A stretch of DNA of 64,000 nucleotides from Flavobacterium araucananum (GCF_002222055.1 NZ_MUGS01000015.1:186001-250000), one strand, 5' to 3'; counted from the stretch's first letter, positions 16,322-25,108 are shown. Translations and numbers: made by a program. The notes: generated from the sequence alone by a model not told the origin.

Positions 16322-18247
16322 TTACGAAACCACTTCTTCTAAATTTTTATCAAAAGTACGTTTTCCGAAAATAGTTTCTAAGTCATCTTTAAAAATAACT
16401 TCTTTTTCAATTAATATATCCGCTAATTGGTTTAGCTTGTCTTTGTTTTCTTCAAGAATATGAATGGCTCTTTTATATTGACCTTCAATTAATTCTGAAA
16501 TTTCTTTGTCAATTACTTTGGCAGTTTCATCAGAATATGGTTTAGAGAAATTATATTCGCTTTGCCCTGTTGAATCATAATAAGTAACATTTCCTATTTT
16601 TTCATTCAATCCATAAATTGTTACCATGGCACGAGCCTGACGTGTAACTTTTTCTAAATCGCTTAATGCACCAGTCGAAATTCTGTCAAAAGTTACTTTT
16701 TCAGCAGCTCTTCCGCCCATAGTAGCACACATTTCGTCTAACATTTGATCTGTTCTTACGATTTGTCTTTCTTCTGGTAAGTACCATGCAGCTCCTAAAC
16801 TTTGTCCGCGCGGAACAATAGTTACTTTAATAAGTGGTGCAGCATGTTCTAACATCCAGCTTACAGTAGCGTGACCAGCTTCGTGAATAGCGATTGCTCT
16901 TTTCTCTTCTGGAGTAATAATTTTATTTTTCTTTTCGAGACCACCAATAATTCTGTCTACAGCATCTAAGAAATCTTGTCTGTCTACTGCAGTTTTGTTA
17001 TTACGGGCAGCTATTAAAGCAGCTTCGTTACAAACATTGGCAATATCAGCACCAGAGAACCCTGGAGTTTGTTTTGCTAAGAAATCAAGGTCAAGACCTT
17101 CCACTTTTTTAATAGGCGCTAAGTGCACTGCAAATATCTCAGCTCTTTCGCGAATATCCGGTAAGTCAACAAAAATTTGTCTGTCAAAACGTCCTGCACG
17201 CATTAAAGCTTTATCAAGAACATCAGCTCTGTTTGTTGCAGCAAGAACGATTACGTTAGAGTTTGTACCAAAACCATCCATTTCTGTTAGTAATTGGTTC
17301 AGTGTATTTTCTCTTTCGTCGTTTCCGCCTGACATATTGCTTTTTCCTCTTGCTCTACCAACAGCATCAATTTCGTCGATGAAAATAATAGCAGGAGATT
17401 TTTCTTTGGCTTGTTTAAATAAGTCACGAACACGTGATGCACCAACACCTACAAACATCTCTACAAAATCAGAACCTGATAAAGAGAAGAAAGGTACCTG
17501 AGCTTCTCCTGCAACTGCTTTAGCCAATAAGGTTTTACCAGTTCCCGGAGGTCCTACCAACAAGGCTCCTTTAGGAATTTTACCTCCCAGATTTGTATAC
17601 TTTTCAGGGTTCTTAAGGAATTCTACAATTTCTTGTATTTCTTCTTTAGCACCTTCTAAACCTGCAACATCTTTAAAAGTAGTTTTAATATCGGTTTTCT
17701 CATCAAATAATTTTGCTTTCGATTTTCCAATGTTAAAGATTTGTCCGCCACCGCCACCTGCGCCACCTGACATTTTACGCATAATAAAAATCCAAACACC
17801 TATAATGATCATGATAGGAAGTAAGCTGATTAAAATATCGCTCCAGTTGTTTTTTTGCAGGAAATTAAAATCTTTCAGTTTGCCTTCGCCAACTGCTTTT
17901 TCTAATTTAGTTTGAAAAATCTGGTCGTTACCAATTTCCAAAGTATAGTGAGGACCTTTGTTTGGTCTTTCAAAAATATCTTTGGCTACTTTTTTATTTG
18001 CTGCGTCTTTTAGAGCAGCAGCATTTAAATATACTTCGGCTTCAGCTTTATTGTATACAATAACTTTTTCAATCTGGCCTTTTTCTAATAAAACATTGAA
18101 CTTAGAAGAGGTTAATTGAGCTGGTTCGCTTAAGTTAGATCCTCCGGTTGCAAAACTTATAAATAAAAAAACTAGAAGTATTGCGGTGTATATTAACCAA
18201 GGACTTATTTTAAATTTACTCGGGTTTGGATTATTATCTTTAGCCAT
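16322..18247 (-). CDS. ftsH: ATP-dependent zinc metalloprotease FtsH
   Basis: 641 residues, normal for FtsH. Membrane helices lie at about 17-35 and 137-157 with an external domain between. A Gly-rich linker precedes the AAA+ module: Walker A GPPGTGKT (232-239), Walker B IIFIDEID (287-294), second region of homology with AGRFDRQIFVDLP (351-363). The protease site HEAGH is at 455-459. It degrades misfolded membrane proteins and regulatory proteins at the inner membrane. It begins 15 bp after rsfS, in the same operon. Confidence 0.98.
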   Translation of the reverse strand: MAKDNNPNPSKFKISPWLIYTAILLVFLFISFATGGSNLSEPAQLTSSKFNVLLEKGQIEKVIVYNKAEAEVYLNAAALKDAANKKVAKDIFERPNKGPHYTLEIGNDQIFQTKLEKAVGEGKLKDFNFLQKNNWSDILISLLPIMIIIGVWIFIMRKMSGGAGGGGGQIFNIGKSKAKLFDEKTDIKTTFKDVAGLEGAKEEIQEIVEFLKNPEKYTNLGGKIPKGALLVGPPGTGKTLLAKAVAGEAQVPFFSLSGSDFVEMFVGVGASRVRDLFKQAKEKSPAIIFIDEIDAVGRARGKSNMSGGNDERENTLNQLLTEMDGFGTNSNVIVLAATNRADVLDKALMRAGRFDRQIFVDLPDIRERAEIFAVHLAPIKKVEGLDLDFLAKQTPGFSGADIANVCNEAALIAARNNKTAVDRQDFLDAVDRIIGGLEKKNKIITPEEKRAIAIHEAGHATVSWMLEHAAPLIKVTIVPRGQSLGAAWYLPEERQIVRTDQMLDEMCATMGGRAAEKVTFDRISTGALSDLEKVTRQARAMVTIYGLNEKIGNVTYYDSTGQSEYNFSKPYSDETAKVIDKEISELIEGQYKRAIHILEENKDKLNQLADILIEKEVIFKDDLETIFGKRTFDKNLEEVVS

Positions 18248-18262
18248 TAGAGAAAGTTTCTT

Positions 18263-18634
18263 TTAGTATTTGTTTTCGATTGTAGTTATTTTGGCGTCAC
18301 CCCAAAGGCTCTCGATATTATAGTATTCACGAATGTGTTTCTGGAAAACATGTACAACAATGTGCACATAATCCATCAGAACCCATTCTGCATTATCGGT
18401 TCCTTCTACGTGCCACGGTTTATCTTTTAGATCTTTAGATACAGTTTTTTGAATTGAGTTTACAATGGCGTTAACCTGGGTATTTGAGTTTCCGTTGCAA
18501 ATGACAAAATAGTCACAAACTGCCGTGTCTATATCTCTTAAGTCAAGAATATCGATATCATTTCCTTTTACTTCTTCAATCCCTTTTATTATGTTCGCCA
18601 ATAGAACATCATTGTTAATTGTCTTTTTCGCCAT
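18263..18634 (-). CDS. rsfS: Ribosomal silencing factor RsfS
   Basis: 123 residues of the RsfS/Iojap family: DILDLRDIDTAVCDYFVICNGNSNTQVNAI followed by PWHVEGTDNAEWVLMDYVHIVVHVFQKHIREYYNIESLWGDA, the standard conserved core. It binds ribosomal protein uL14 and blocks subunit joining during starvation. It is the first gene of the minus-strand operon leading to ftsH, cdsA and psd, and lies divergent from birA across a 93-bp gap. Confidence 0.95.
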   Translation of the reverse strand: MAKKTINNDVLLANIIKGIEEVKGNDIDILDLRDIDTAVCDYFVICNGNSNTQVNAIVNSIQKTVSKDLKDKPWHVEGTDNAEWVLMDYVHIVVHVFQKHIREYYNIESLWGDAKITTIENKY

Positions 18635-18651
18635 GAATTATTTTATATGAT

Positions 18652-18685
18652 TTTGTAAAGTTACCAAATTTTGTGATTATTTTTG
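18652..18685 (+). promoter_or_regulatory. birA promoter (Bacteroidota type)
   Basis: TTTG at 18652-18655 (-33 element) and TATTTTTG at 18678-18685 (-7 element, TAnnTTTG) are 22 bp apart, within the range known for the Bacteroidota primary sigma factor. The predicted start site near 18690 leaves a leader of about 38 bases. Confidence 0.55.
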
Positions 18686-18727
18686 AACCTTAACAAAATA
18701 TTAAATTAAGTTAATTAAATTCCTTTA

Positions 18728-19468
18728 ATGAAACTAATCAAACTCGATGCCATAGATTCTACAAATGATTTCCTTAAATCATTAGCAAGTCAGGATGAAC
18801 CAGATAATTTTACTGTAGTAACTGCTGAAAATCAGACAAAAGGCAAGGGGCAAATGGGATCTAAATGGCAGTCAGAATCAGGTAAAAACTTAATTATGAG
18901 TGTCTTGGTGAAGGATTTTTTATATAGTAATGAACAGGTTTTTAATCTCAGTGTTATAGTTTCATTAAGCGTAATTGATGCCTTAAAATCGTTGAATATT
19001 CCTGATTTATGTATAAAATGGCCAAACGACATTATGTCATACAATAAAAAGGTTGGTGGCATACTTATCGAAAATACCCTAAAAAGTGATGGCAGGATTG
19101 TGTCAGTTGTTGGAATAGGCCTCAATGTAAATCAAACTAATTTTGAACATTTGCCAAATGCTTCTTCCTTGGCAGTGATTTGTAATGCTCAATTTGATAA
19201 AAATTCTTTGCCCTATTTGATTGTTGATGAAATAAAACAAAAAATACAGTTTTGGGAAACCAATTCGGCGCCGTTTTGGAACAGGTATTTTAATTCATTG
19301 TTTAGAAAAGGAATTCCGATGCCTTTTAAAAATCTAAATTCCTTAAGTTTCGGACAAAATTTTATGGGAATCATTCAGGGAGTTTCTTCGGTTGGTAAAA
19401 TACAGATTCTTCTGGAAGATGACTCAGTTTCAGAATTTGATATCAAAGAGGTTCAGATGCTTTATTAG
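18728..19468 (+). CDS. birA: Biotin--[acetyl-CoA-carboxylase] ligase
   Basis: 246 residues. The catalytic core is clear: DAIDSTNDFL at the start, GKGQMGSKWQSESGKNLIMS (the Gly-rich biotinyl-AMP loop, near 38-58) and KWPNDIMSYNKKVGGILIE (near 97). A short C-terminal beta-barrel follows. There is no N-terminal winged helix, so this is the monofunctional enzyme that attaches biotin to carboxylase carrier proteins and not a repressor. It is transcribed alone, divergent from rsfS. Confidence 0.95.
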   Translation: MKLIKLDAIDSTNDFLKSLASQDEPDNFTVVTAENQTKGKGQMGSKWQSESGKNLIMSVLVKDFLYSNEQVFNLSVIVSLSVIDALKSLNIPDLCIKWPNDIMSYNKKVGGILIENTLKSDGRIVSVVGIGLNVNQTNFEHLPNASSLAVICNAQFDKNSLPYLIVDEIKQKIQFWETNSAPFWNRYFNSLFRKGIPMPFKNLNSLSFGQNFMGIIQGVSSVGKIQILLEDDSVSEFDIKEVQMLY

Positions 19469-19470
19469 AA

Positions 19471-19512
19471 GGAAGGTTCTGAGGTTCTGAGTTGCTAAGG
19501 TTCTAAGGTTTT
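19471..19512. repeat. Degenerate GGTTCTGA/GGTTCTAA word repeat
   Basis: Units reading GAAGGTTCTGA, GGTTCTGA, GTTGCTAA, GGTTCTAA and GGTTTTG follow one another. Similar wording occurs at 28803-28843, 28889-28939 and 44650-44708, always between genes. Confidence 0.5.
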
Positions 19513-19702
19513 GCCTCGAAGACATTTTTACCCAATCTTGTTATTTCTAAGTACGAGAAATCTTCGCTGGAAACTCGATAAAGACTGGCTATTTACTTTC
19601 TAGTACTGCGTATACAATACTTCGTTCTTCAGTATTACATAATTTATGGTTATAAGAATGCTAGAAAGATCTTTGTAGCTTGGTGCCTTCGTGGCGAAAA
19701 GC

Positions 19703-19733
19703 AAAAAAAAAGCCTGATCGTAAAATCAGGCTA
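19703..19733 (-). terminator. Terminator of the SRPBCC gene
   Basis: AGCCTGAT (19711-19718) pairs with ATCAGGCT (19725-19732), loop of six. Read on the minus strand the stem is followed by a run of T residues, as expected for the gene at 19773-20165. Confidence 0.8.
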
Positions 19734-19772
19734 TAAGCTTATAGGTAACAATTAACAATTTAGCACTGATAA

Positions 19773-20165
19773 TTATAATTTCGTCATATTTGTTGCCAAA
19801 GTTTCAATAAACTTGCTTATTGGTCCTTTGATCATCATTGCCATCATTGCATTAAATTCTCCTTCAAATTGCAATTGTACAGCACTTTCAGTATCAGAAA
19901 CACTATCTATATTTGAAACTAAAGTAAAGGGAAGTTTATCACTTGCAGCTCCCAAAACAATTTTGTTTGGTGCAATTTTGTCCTTCATTTTTAGTTTTAT
20001 TTCCGGCATACCTTTTAATCCAAAAATAAAAGCATCCTCGCCAGTAACTTCAAATTTAGCGATATTATCCGGCATTAATTTTTCATAATTCTTAACATCA
20101 GTCAATAAATCAAATAAATCTTGAGCTGATTTCTGAACAGTAACTTTTGGACTTTCTAAGTTCAT
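19773..20165 (-). CDS. SRPBCC/START-like small protein
   Basis: 130 residues that fit the helix-grip fold: SPKVTVQKSAQDLFDLLTDVKNYEKLMPDNIAKFEV at the start (the usual polyketide-cyclase/SRPBCC opening), alternating strands in the middle, and a long C-terminal helix (MMAMMIKGPISKFIETLATNMTKL). Proteins of this fold bind hydrophobic ligands in a deep pocket. The ligand and role are unknown. It lies downstream of pyrE on the same strand with a 95-bp gap and has its own terminator. Confidence 0.7.
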   Translation of the reverse strand: MNLESPKVTVQKSAQDLFDLLTDVKNYEKLMPDNIAKFEVTGEDAFIFGLKGMPEIKLKMKDKIAPNKIVLGAASDKLPFTLVSNIDSVSDTESAVQLQFEGEFNAMMAMMIKGPISKFIETLATNMTKL

Positions 20166-20260
20166 ATATTTTTTTATTTTTTATTGTTTTTTTTACCGTA
20201 AAATTAGAATAAATTCCAAAAAAGAGCAAAGCGATTTTTTACAAAATCTAAAATCTAAAA

Positions 20261-20905
20261 TTACTCCTGTCCCCAGGTCGATGGACTTTCGTTCCATTCT
20301 AGCAGGGTCGATTGTTGCTCTTCGGTAATGTATTGTTTTTGAACAGCTAAGTCTAATAAGTTTTCGTAATTACTTAACGTGTACAAATCGATATTAGCAT
20401 TTTTAAAGTTGTCTTCGGCAACATTAAAACCATACGTAAAAATTGCTGCCATTCCTTTTATGTTAGCCCCTTCGTTACGCAAAGCTTCTACAGCCATCAA
20501 ACTGCTGTTTCCGGTACTAATTAAATCTTCTACGACAACAACATTTTGTCCTTTTTGCAAAAAACCTTCTACTTGATTTTGTCTTCCGTGTTTTTTAGCT
20601 TCCGGACGCACATATACAAATGGTAATCCAAGGCTTTCGGCAACCAGAATCCCAATTCCAATGGCTCCAGTGGCAACACCGGCAATAACATCTGGTTTTC
20701 CAAATTGTTTTTCAATATTCTTCGTAAACTCATCACGAACATAATTTCGGATGCTTGGAAATGAAAGAATTAACCTGTTATCGCAATAAATAGGAGATTT
20801 CCATCCAGAGGCCCATGTAAAAGGATTTTCTGGATTCAATTTAATTGCATTTATTTGCAAAAGCAATTCGGCTGTTTTTTCGGCAGTATCTTTATTAAAA
20901 ATCAT
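20261..20905 (-). CDS. pyrE: Orotate phosphoribosyltransferase
   Basis: 214 residues from the ATG at 20905-20903 (MIFNKDTAEKTAELL). It carries the PRPP-binding signature VVVVEDLISTGNSS near residue 120 and the substrate region NPENPFTWASGWKSPIYCDNR near 27. It joins orotate to PRPP in pyrimidine synthesis. A longer frame to 20938 exists, but it would add 11 residues not typical of the family and overlap the neighbouring start. A TAnnTTTG element sits only five bases before this ATG, so the transcript is probably leaderless. The Nudix gene starts 7 bp away on the other strand. Confidence 0.95.
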   Translation of the reverse strand: MIFNKDTAEKTAELLLQINAIKLNPENPFTWASGWKSPIYCDNRLILSFPSIRNYVRDEFTKNIEKQFGKPDVIAGVATGAIGIGILVAESLGLPFVYVRPEAKKHGRQNQVEGFLQKGQNVVVVEDLISTGNSSLMAVEALRNEGANIKGMAAIFTYGFNVAEDNFKNANIDLYTLSNYENLLDLAVQKQYITEEQQSTLLEWNESPSTWGQE

Positions 20906-20909
20906 AGTA

Positions 20910-20939
20910 CAAATGTATAAAGTTTTTGTGAACGACAAA
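20910..20939 (-). promoter_or_regulatory. pyrE promoter implying a leaderless transcript
   Basis: On the minus strand, TTTG at 20939-20936 and TACATTTG at 20917-20910 are 18 bp apart and match the Bacteroidota -33/-7 consensus. The last base of the -7 box is four bases from the pyrE ATG (20905), so transcription should start at or next to the start codon. The promoter lies within the first nine codons of the divergent Nudix gene. Confidence 0.6.
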
Positions 20940-21515
20940 CCACTTTTTTTGACAAATGAAATCTCAAGAGAGACTGATTTTCAATTATTCTTGTTAGAGA
21001 GTATTGATATTGAGCATCTTATAGTCAAAATGTTTCAAAATAAAATTCAAAAGGCTTATTTGTATTATCCTGATGAAAAGGAGATTATGAAAACTCTTAA
21101 GGCCAAAATTCCTGTTAACAAAGCGGGTGGAGGCCTTGTATACAATAAAAAAGGGGAAGTTTTATTTATTTTCAGAAACGGAAAATGGGACTTACCAAAG
21201 GGCGGAATAGAAAAAGGCGAAGAAATTGAAGACACCGCCATGCGCGAAGTAGAGGAAGAAACAGGCGTAGGTCAGCTCCGAATCACCAATAAACTCGAAA
21301 AAACCTATCACGTTTTTAAAAGAAACGGAAAATATAAACTTAAAATCACACATTGGTTCGAAATGCAATCTGATTTTGAAGGTACACCACAAGGTCAAAT
21401 CGAAGAAGGAATCGAAAAAGTAGTCTGGCTGAATCCTGAACAAATAAAAGAAGCACTGAAAAACTCTTACGAAAACATTAAATTGTTGTTTGAAGAGGAG
21501 AGTACAGTTTCTTAG
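20913..21515 (+). CDS. Nudix hydrolase
   Basis: 200 residues. The Nudix box is complete at about 90-112: GGIEKGEEIEDTAMREVEEETGV, matching G-x5-E-x7-REUxEExGU, which binds the metal and cleaves nucleoside diphosphate-linked compounds. The first 65 residues form an N-terminal region not part of the Nudix fold. The substrate cannot be assigned. It is divergent from pyrE with 7 bp between start codons, so its own promoter must lie within pyrE; the best candidate there, TATCTTTA at 20887-20894, lacks the final G of the -7 consensus. Confidence 0.88.
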   Translation: MYKVFVNDKPLFLTNEISRETDFQLFLLESIDIEHLIVKMFQNKIQKAYLYYPDEKEIMKTLKAKIPVNKAGGGLVYNKKGEVLFIFRNGKWDLPKGGIEKGEEIEDTAMREVEEETGVGQLRITNKLEKTYHVFKRNGKYKLKITHWFEMQSDFEGTPQGQIEEGIEKVVWLNPEQIKEALKNSYENIKLLFEEESTVS

Positions 21516-21582
21516 AAGAGAATTAGAGAGTGTAGAAGAAAGAGTATAGAAGAAAGAGAATAGAGTATAGAATAAAGTGTAT
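21513..21582. repeat. AGAAGA/ATAGAA low-complexity repeat
   Basis: Degenerate purine-rich units (GTAGAAGAAAGA, GTATAGAAGAAAGA, ATAGAGTATAGAATAAAG) just after the Nudix stop. Wording is akin to 31917-31965 and the heptamer array at 56243. Confidence 0.45.
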
Positions 21583-21640
21583 ACAAATTGATGTTTTCTG
21601 AACTTAGTACTTAGAGCTTATTTTGGGTGTGCCAACAATT

Positions 21641-21665
21641 AAAAAGACCTAATTAGGTCTTTTTT
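21641..21665. terminator. Bidirectional terminator between convergent genes
   Basis: AAAAAGACCTAATTAGGTCTTTTT is a near-perfect palindrome with A-run on the left and T-run on the right. It sits between the Nudix gene and the convergent secreted-protein gene (21755-22351). Confidence 0.75.
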
Positions 21666-21754
21666 AATAGCTGTTAGGACATCCTTCCTGACATAGCATG
21701 GTAAAAGTACTATGAATACGATTATTGTTTTGGCTCCTCGAATGTTTTTCAGGT

Positions 21755-22351
21755 TTAATTTAGCTCACTTACATTAATCCATCCTTTTGTCGTTTTCTTT
21801 CCAAAATAAGTACAAAAAGCTTTTCCGTTTTCAATTTTATCGATACAAACAAAGTCGCCTTTTACTAAATATATTTTTGTTTGATTGGCATTTGATTGGT
21901 CTTTATAAAAGTATGCTTTTTCTTTGTTGATGTAGCGAATTTGTGTCCAGTTTGATTTATGGTCCAGACTAAACTCTTCGGGTTTATCGGCAAAATGCTG
22001 CACATTCCAACAGCCTCCATGCTCTTGAGGAAGGCTTATTTTTATTGTTTTGTTGTCTATGATTTGAATGGTTCCTACAATTAGATCTTTAGTTTTATCT
22101 TCTGGATAGTAGGTTTTAATCGCAAATTTTTTGCCAGTAACTTTTCCTTCAATATAAAAAATACAGGAAAATTTTGGGTTTTGTGTTTCTTCGTCTAAAC
22201 CGGTGTAACCTTCAAAATATCCGGTTAGCATATTAGATGATGCATCGTACGAAAGTTTCATCCCGAAATCATATTCGCCCGAGATTATTTTTTGTCCAAA
22301 TGATAAATTTGCAAAAAGTAAAATCAAAAAAGTTAATAAAAATTTCTTCAT
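21755..22351 (-). CDS. Secreted protein of unknown function
   Basis: 198 residues. A signal peptide (1-19, ending LSFGQ) is followed by beta-rich sequence; the last 55 residues (KEKAYFYKDQSNANQTKIYLVKG, then GKAFCTYFGKKTTKGWINVSEL) have the spacing of a bacterial SH3-like domain. Three or four Cys residues could pair after export. I do not recognise the N-terminal part. It follows the cREC gene by 34 bp on the same strand and may be its cotranscribed neighbour. Confidence 0.65.
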   Translation of the reverse strand: MKKFLLTFLILLFANLSFGQKIISGEYDFGMKLSYDASSNMLTGYFEGYTGLDEETQNPKFSCIFYIEGKVTGKKFAIKTYYPEDKTKDLIVGTIQIIDNKTIKISLPQEHGGCWNVQHFADKPEEFSLDHKSNWTQIRYINKEKAYFYKDQSNANQTKIYLVKGDFVCIDKIENGKAFCTYFGKKTTKGWINVSELN

Positions 22352-22385
22352 AATATTGGTTATTTTTATCGTTTAGGTTTAAAAA

Positions 22386-22736
22386 TTATTCGTTTAAATT
22401 TTTCAAATGTCTAATATAATTATCCAGTAAGCTTTGAATTTGTTGAGATGCAACAGGATTGGCCGAATGAACATTAAATTTTAGATTTTCTAGATCAAAC
22501 CCGGATTCATAAACTAACCATTTCGCAGCAGCATAACCATCTTCGGCAATATTATCATTTTCATCTAATCCCAAATCATTGTCAAAACTAATCAATTCAG
22601 GAAGTCCGTTTTTACTTATTACTTTTTTAAAATCATCAAAATTTCGAACTATAACAAAATCATCATTAGTTAGTTTTTTATAAACCATATTTACATCTCT
22701 GATATCGTCAAGAAAAAGTTTGTATTTCATTATCAT
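22386..22736 (-). CDS. Cyclic-phosphate processing receiver-like (cREC) domain protein
   Basis: 116 residues (113 if the second Met is used). The opening KLFLDDIRDVN keeps the acidic pair of receiver domains. ELISFDNDLGLDENDN in the middle holds the Asp of the phosphoacceptor position, and NVHSANPVASQQIQSLLDNYIRHL closes the domain. This is the pattern of the stand-alone receiver-like family predicted to act on cyclic phosphate nucleic-acid ends and not as a response regulator. The ATG overlaps the stop of the upstream unknown gene by four bases (ATGA), so the two are coupled. Confidence 0.7.
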   Translation of the reverse strand: MIMKYKLFLDDIRDVNMVYKKLTNDDFVIVRNFDDFKKVISKNGLPELISFDNDLGLDENDNIAEDGYAAAKWLVYESGFDLENLKFNVHSANPVASQQIQSLLDNYIRHLKNLNE

Positions 22737-23236
22737 ATTTCTAATTTAAAGAGATTAAGCGTATCATCGACCAAATGTTCAATGGCCAAAAAGTTAATGG
22801 CAAGTTTTAAAACTTCTTCTTGCAAATTTTCTAAATCCAGTTTTATCCAGCCTTCCATTAACGTTAACGGACCGTGATTAACAGTTACGTTCTCCCATTT
22901 GTGTTTGTATTCTTTGAAATGGTCTCTAAAAATTTCAGCAAATTTTCTGCTTTGAATCGAATACCCTTTTAGGTTTCGCAATTTTAAAGCATGAATATTA
23001 TACATTATTTTTTGTTTTTGTATTGTAGAATCATGGATCCAAACTGAAAAGAAGATTCTCGATTGGGCAGTTAATGGTTCTTCGGAATTACTTGCCCAGG
23101 ATTTTTTGTACAATTTTATAAAAACGGAATCTAAATAAATGCCAACAGAAACTTCAATTGATTTTTCGTTCAATAATTTTGAATCTAGCTGATCGACTAC
23201 TTTCCGGAATTCCTGAAGATAAAAAGAGGTATCCAT
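22733..23236 (-). CDS. Unknown protein coupled to the cREC gene
   Basis: 167 residues, soluble, with no signal peptide. Mixed helices and strands; the centre (RIFFSVWIHDSTIQKQKIMYNIHALKLRNL) is strand-rich and the C-terminus (WIKLDLENLQEEVLKLAINFLAIEHLVDDTLNLF) is a helix. I do not recognise a family. Its stop codon overlaps the start of the cREC gene by four bases, a strong sign that the two proteins work together or are made in fixed ratio. Confidence 0.65.
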   Translation of the reverse strand: MDTSFYLQEFRKVVDQLDSKLLNEKSIEVSVGIYLDSVFIKLYKKSWASNSEEPLTAQSRIFFSVWIHDSTIQKQKIMYNIHALKLRNLKGYSIQSRKFAEIFRDHFKEYKHKWENVTVNHGPLTLMEGWIKLDLENLQEEVLKLAINFLAIEHLVDDTLNLFKLEI

Positions 23237-23380
23237 TTATTGTGTATGTATTTAAAAATAAATTATTTACTTACTTGTCATCTTTGGCAAAGGCTTAAAT
23301 GTAAAGCTTTGCAATCGTATCGTTTTTTAAATCAATCAAGATCAAAAAACTTTGTAAACTCTTTTATTAATTGTTTAGAA

Positions 23381-25108
23381 TCACAAAACACGATATACAG
23401 GGTATTGCAAATGTGCCTTTTCGTAATAAACGGAATGTTTGTAAATCCATTCGAGCTGCGCTTCGGCATTTTTGGCAAACTCAGGATCGGTTTGTTTTTT
23501 GTTTTCTAATTCGGCTTTTAAATCCGGATTATCTTTTAGCAGTTTGGCAGCTGTATCTTCAAAAATATATTCAGAGTAATGTTCTTTTTGTTGTAAAACA
23601 GGATCGAAAAAATTCCAATTAAAGAAAGAATCTACACCTTCGGGCTCAAATGCTTCAAGCAAATATTTTACCCCTTTTTGGTTTGTCGAAACTAAGTAAT
23701 CACCTTTGGCAAAAGCCATTTTTACAATTTTAGAATTTATAGTGGTGTTGTAGTGCAAATAATGTCCTTCGTAAGGATTTTGGACCGTTTTGAAATTGGC
23801 AATTTTATAACTTTCGACTTCTATAATCGTATCTTTTTTAAGTTGCGAATAACTGATATTGTTGTTCTTCAAGAGATCAACAATATTCCAATAACCACGT
23901 GGAATAACATAACCACTCGGAATCACAACTTCTTTGGTCGATTTGAATTCTTTGATATACGGAACGTCTTTTTTGTACGGTTTGCTTCGGTCATAATACA
24001 AGCGATTTCCGGTTGTGGCTTCACTTTTTTTATAACCTGCCTCGTATCCTAAAAACGAAAATGTAGTCGCTTTGGTGCTGTCCAGTTCCCATTTTAAAGT
24101 ATATGATTTTTTGGGCTGATATTGTTCCAGATTTTTTATTCGAAGATCTTTAATTTTCTGGTAATTTGCATCTGTAAAATCCAGTGTTGACCTGGTGTAT
24201 TCATAAGTCATTTTTACACGTTCTGCATACTTTTTAAGCATGTGTGTTTCGACTACAAACCCAATGGTGTTAAACAGTGACGTATAACCTGTTGTATATC
24301 TTGGGCTATCTACAAACTGCCCAAAACCTTTGTCCGGAGTATCCTTAAAAGAATCTACATAAGGAGTGGTTTCGATTTTCTTTTTTTGTAAATCTTTTAC
24401 CAGCGCCGGCATCATTTCGGTGTTCATAAAATCGCCCAAAACAGTTCCTAGTTTGTTGTGTTGCGTCATGATGTAGGTTAGCTTATATTGATAATCTGAT
24501 CCGTTGCTAACATGATTATCAATAAAAACATCGGGATTTATTTTCTGGAAAATCTCGATAAAACTCTTTGTATTTCGAGTGTCAGATTTCATCAGATCAC
24601 GATTAAGATCATAGTTTCTGGCGTTTCCTCTAAAACCGTAAATTTCAGGCCCATCCTGATTGGCTCTCGTAGTTGAATTTCGGTTTAAAGCGCCACCAAT
24701 ATTATAAACCGGAATAGTAACCAAAACGGTATTTTTAGGTGCTTTTAGCTTTCCTGTTGCCAAATCTCTGTAGAACTGCATTGTTGCGTCGATTCCGTCA
24801 GGCTCTCCGGCATGGATTCCGTTATTGATAAAAAGAACTGCTTTGTTTTTTTGTATTTTTTCAAAATCAAATTCCTTGTCAGGGTTATAAACCACCATGT
24901 GCAAAGGTTCTCCCGAATCTGTTAAACCCATTTCCTTAATTTGAATTGTTTGAAAATCATTGGCTAAAAGTTTATAATACTTGATAGTTTCTTCATAGGA
25001 AGCCGATTGATTTCCGTTTCCTTTCTCAAAAAAAGTATCGTATTTTTTATTGTTTTGAGCGAAAAGTGTGATTGTAAAAAGTAAAATAGAAAGCGTAAAA
25101 AGTTTCAT
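23381..25108 (-). CDS. Secreted M14 zinc carboxypeptidase-like protein
   Basis: 575 residues from the ATG at 25108-25106. The frame runs on upstream to 25387, but that part is low-complexity repeat and the signal peptide MKLFTLSILLFTITLFAQ begins here. Zinc ligands of peptidase family M14 are visible: HAGE (His 99, Glu 102) and His 199 in DVFIDNHVSNG. The catalytic Glu is probably that of FVVETHM (near 287). It is exported and likely trims peptides in the periplasm or outside the cell. It is convergent with nothing and divergent from the DbpA-like gene. Confidence 0.85.
   Translation of the reverse strand: MKLFTLSILLFTITLFAQNNKKYDTFFEKGNGNQSASYEETIKYYKLLANDFQTIQIKEMGLTDSGEPLHMVVYNPDKEFDFEKIQKNKAVLFINNGIHAGEPDGIDATMQFYRDLATGKLKAPKNTVLVTIPVYNIGGALNRNSTTRANQDGPEIYGFRGNARNYDLNRDLMKSDTRNTKSFIEIFQKINPDVFIDNHVSNGSDYQYKLTYIMTQHNKLGTVLGDFMNTEMMPALVKDLQKKKIETTPYVDSFKDTPDKGFGQFVDSPRYTTGYTSLFNTIGFVVETHMLKKYAERVKMTYEYTRSTLDFTDANYQKIKDLRIKNLEQYQPKKSYTLKWELDSTKATTFSFLGYEAGYKKSEATTGNRLYYDRSKPYKKDVPYIKEFKSTKEVVIPSGYVIPRGYWNIVDLLKNNNISYSQLKKDTIIEVESYKIANFKTVQNPYEGHYLHYNTTINSKIVKMAFAKGDYLVSTNQKGVKYLLEAFEPEGVDSFFNWNFFDPVLQQKEHYSEYIFEDTAAKLLKDNPDLKAELENKKQTDPEFAKNAEAQLEWIYKHSVYYEKAHLQYPVYRVL

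Larger units (their letters stand above)
19469..19772. other. Intergenic region with degenerate word repeats
   Basis: Two low-complexity repeats (19471-19512 built of GGTTCTGA and GGTTCTAA units, and 19665-19701) and the terminator of the gene at 19773-20165. No gene, RNA or promoter is apparent in these 304 bp. Confidence 0.6.

Noticed and set aside
20906..20938. Longer pyrE start at 20938
   Set aside because: Would overlap the Nudix start and include the predicted promoter; residues before MIFNKD do not resemble the family.
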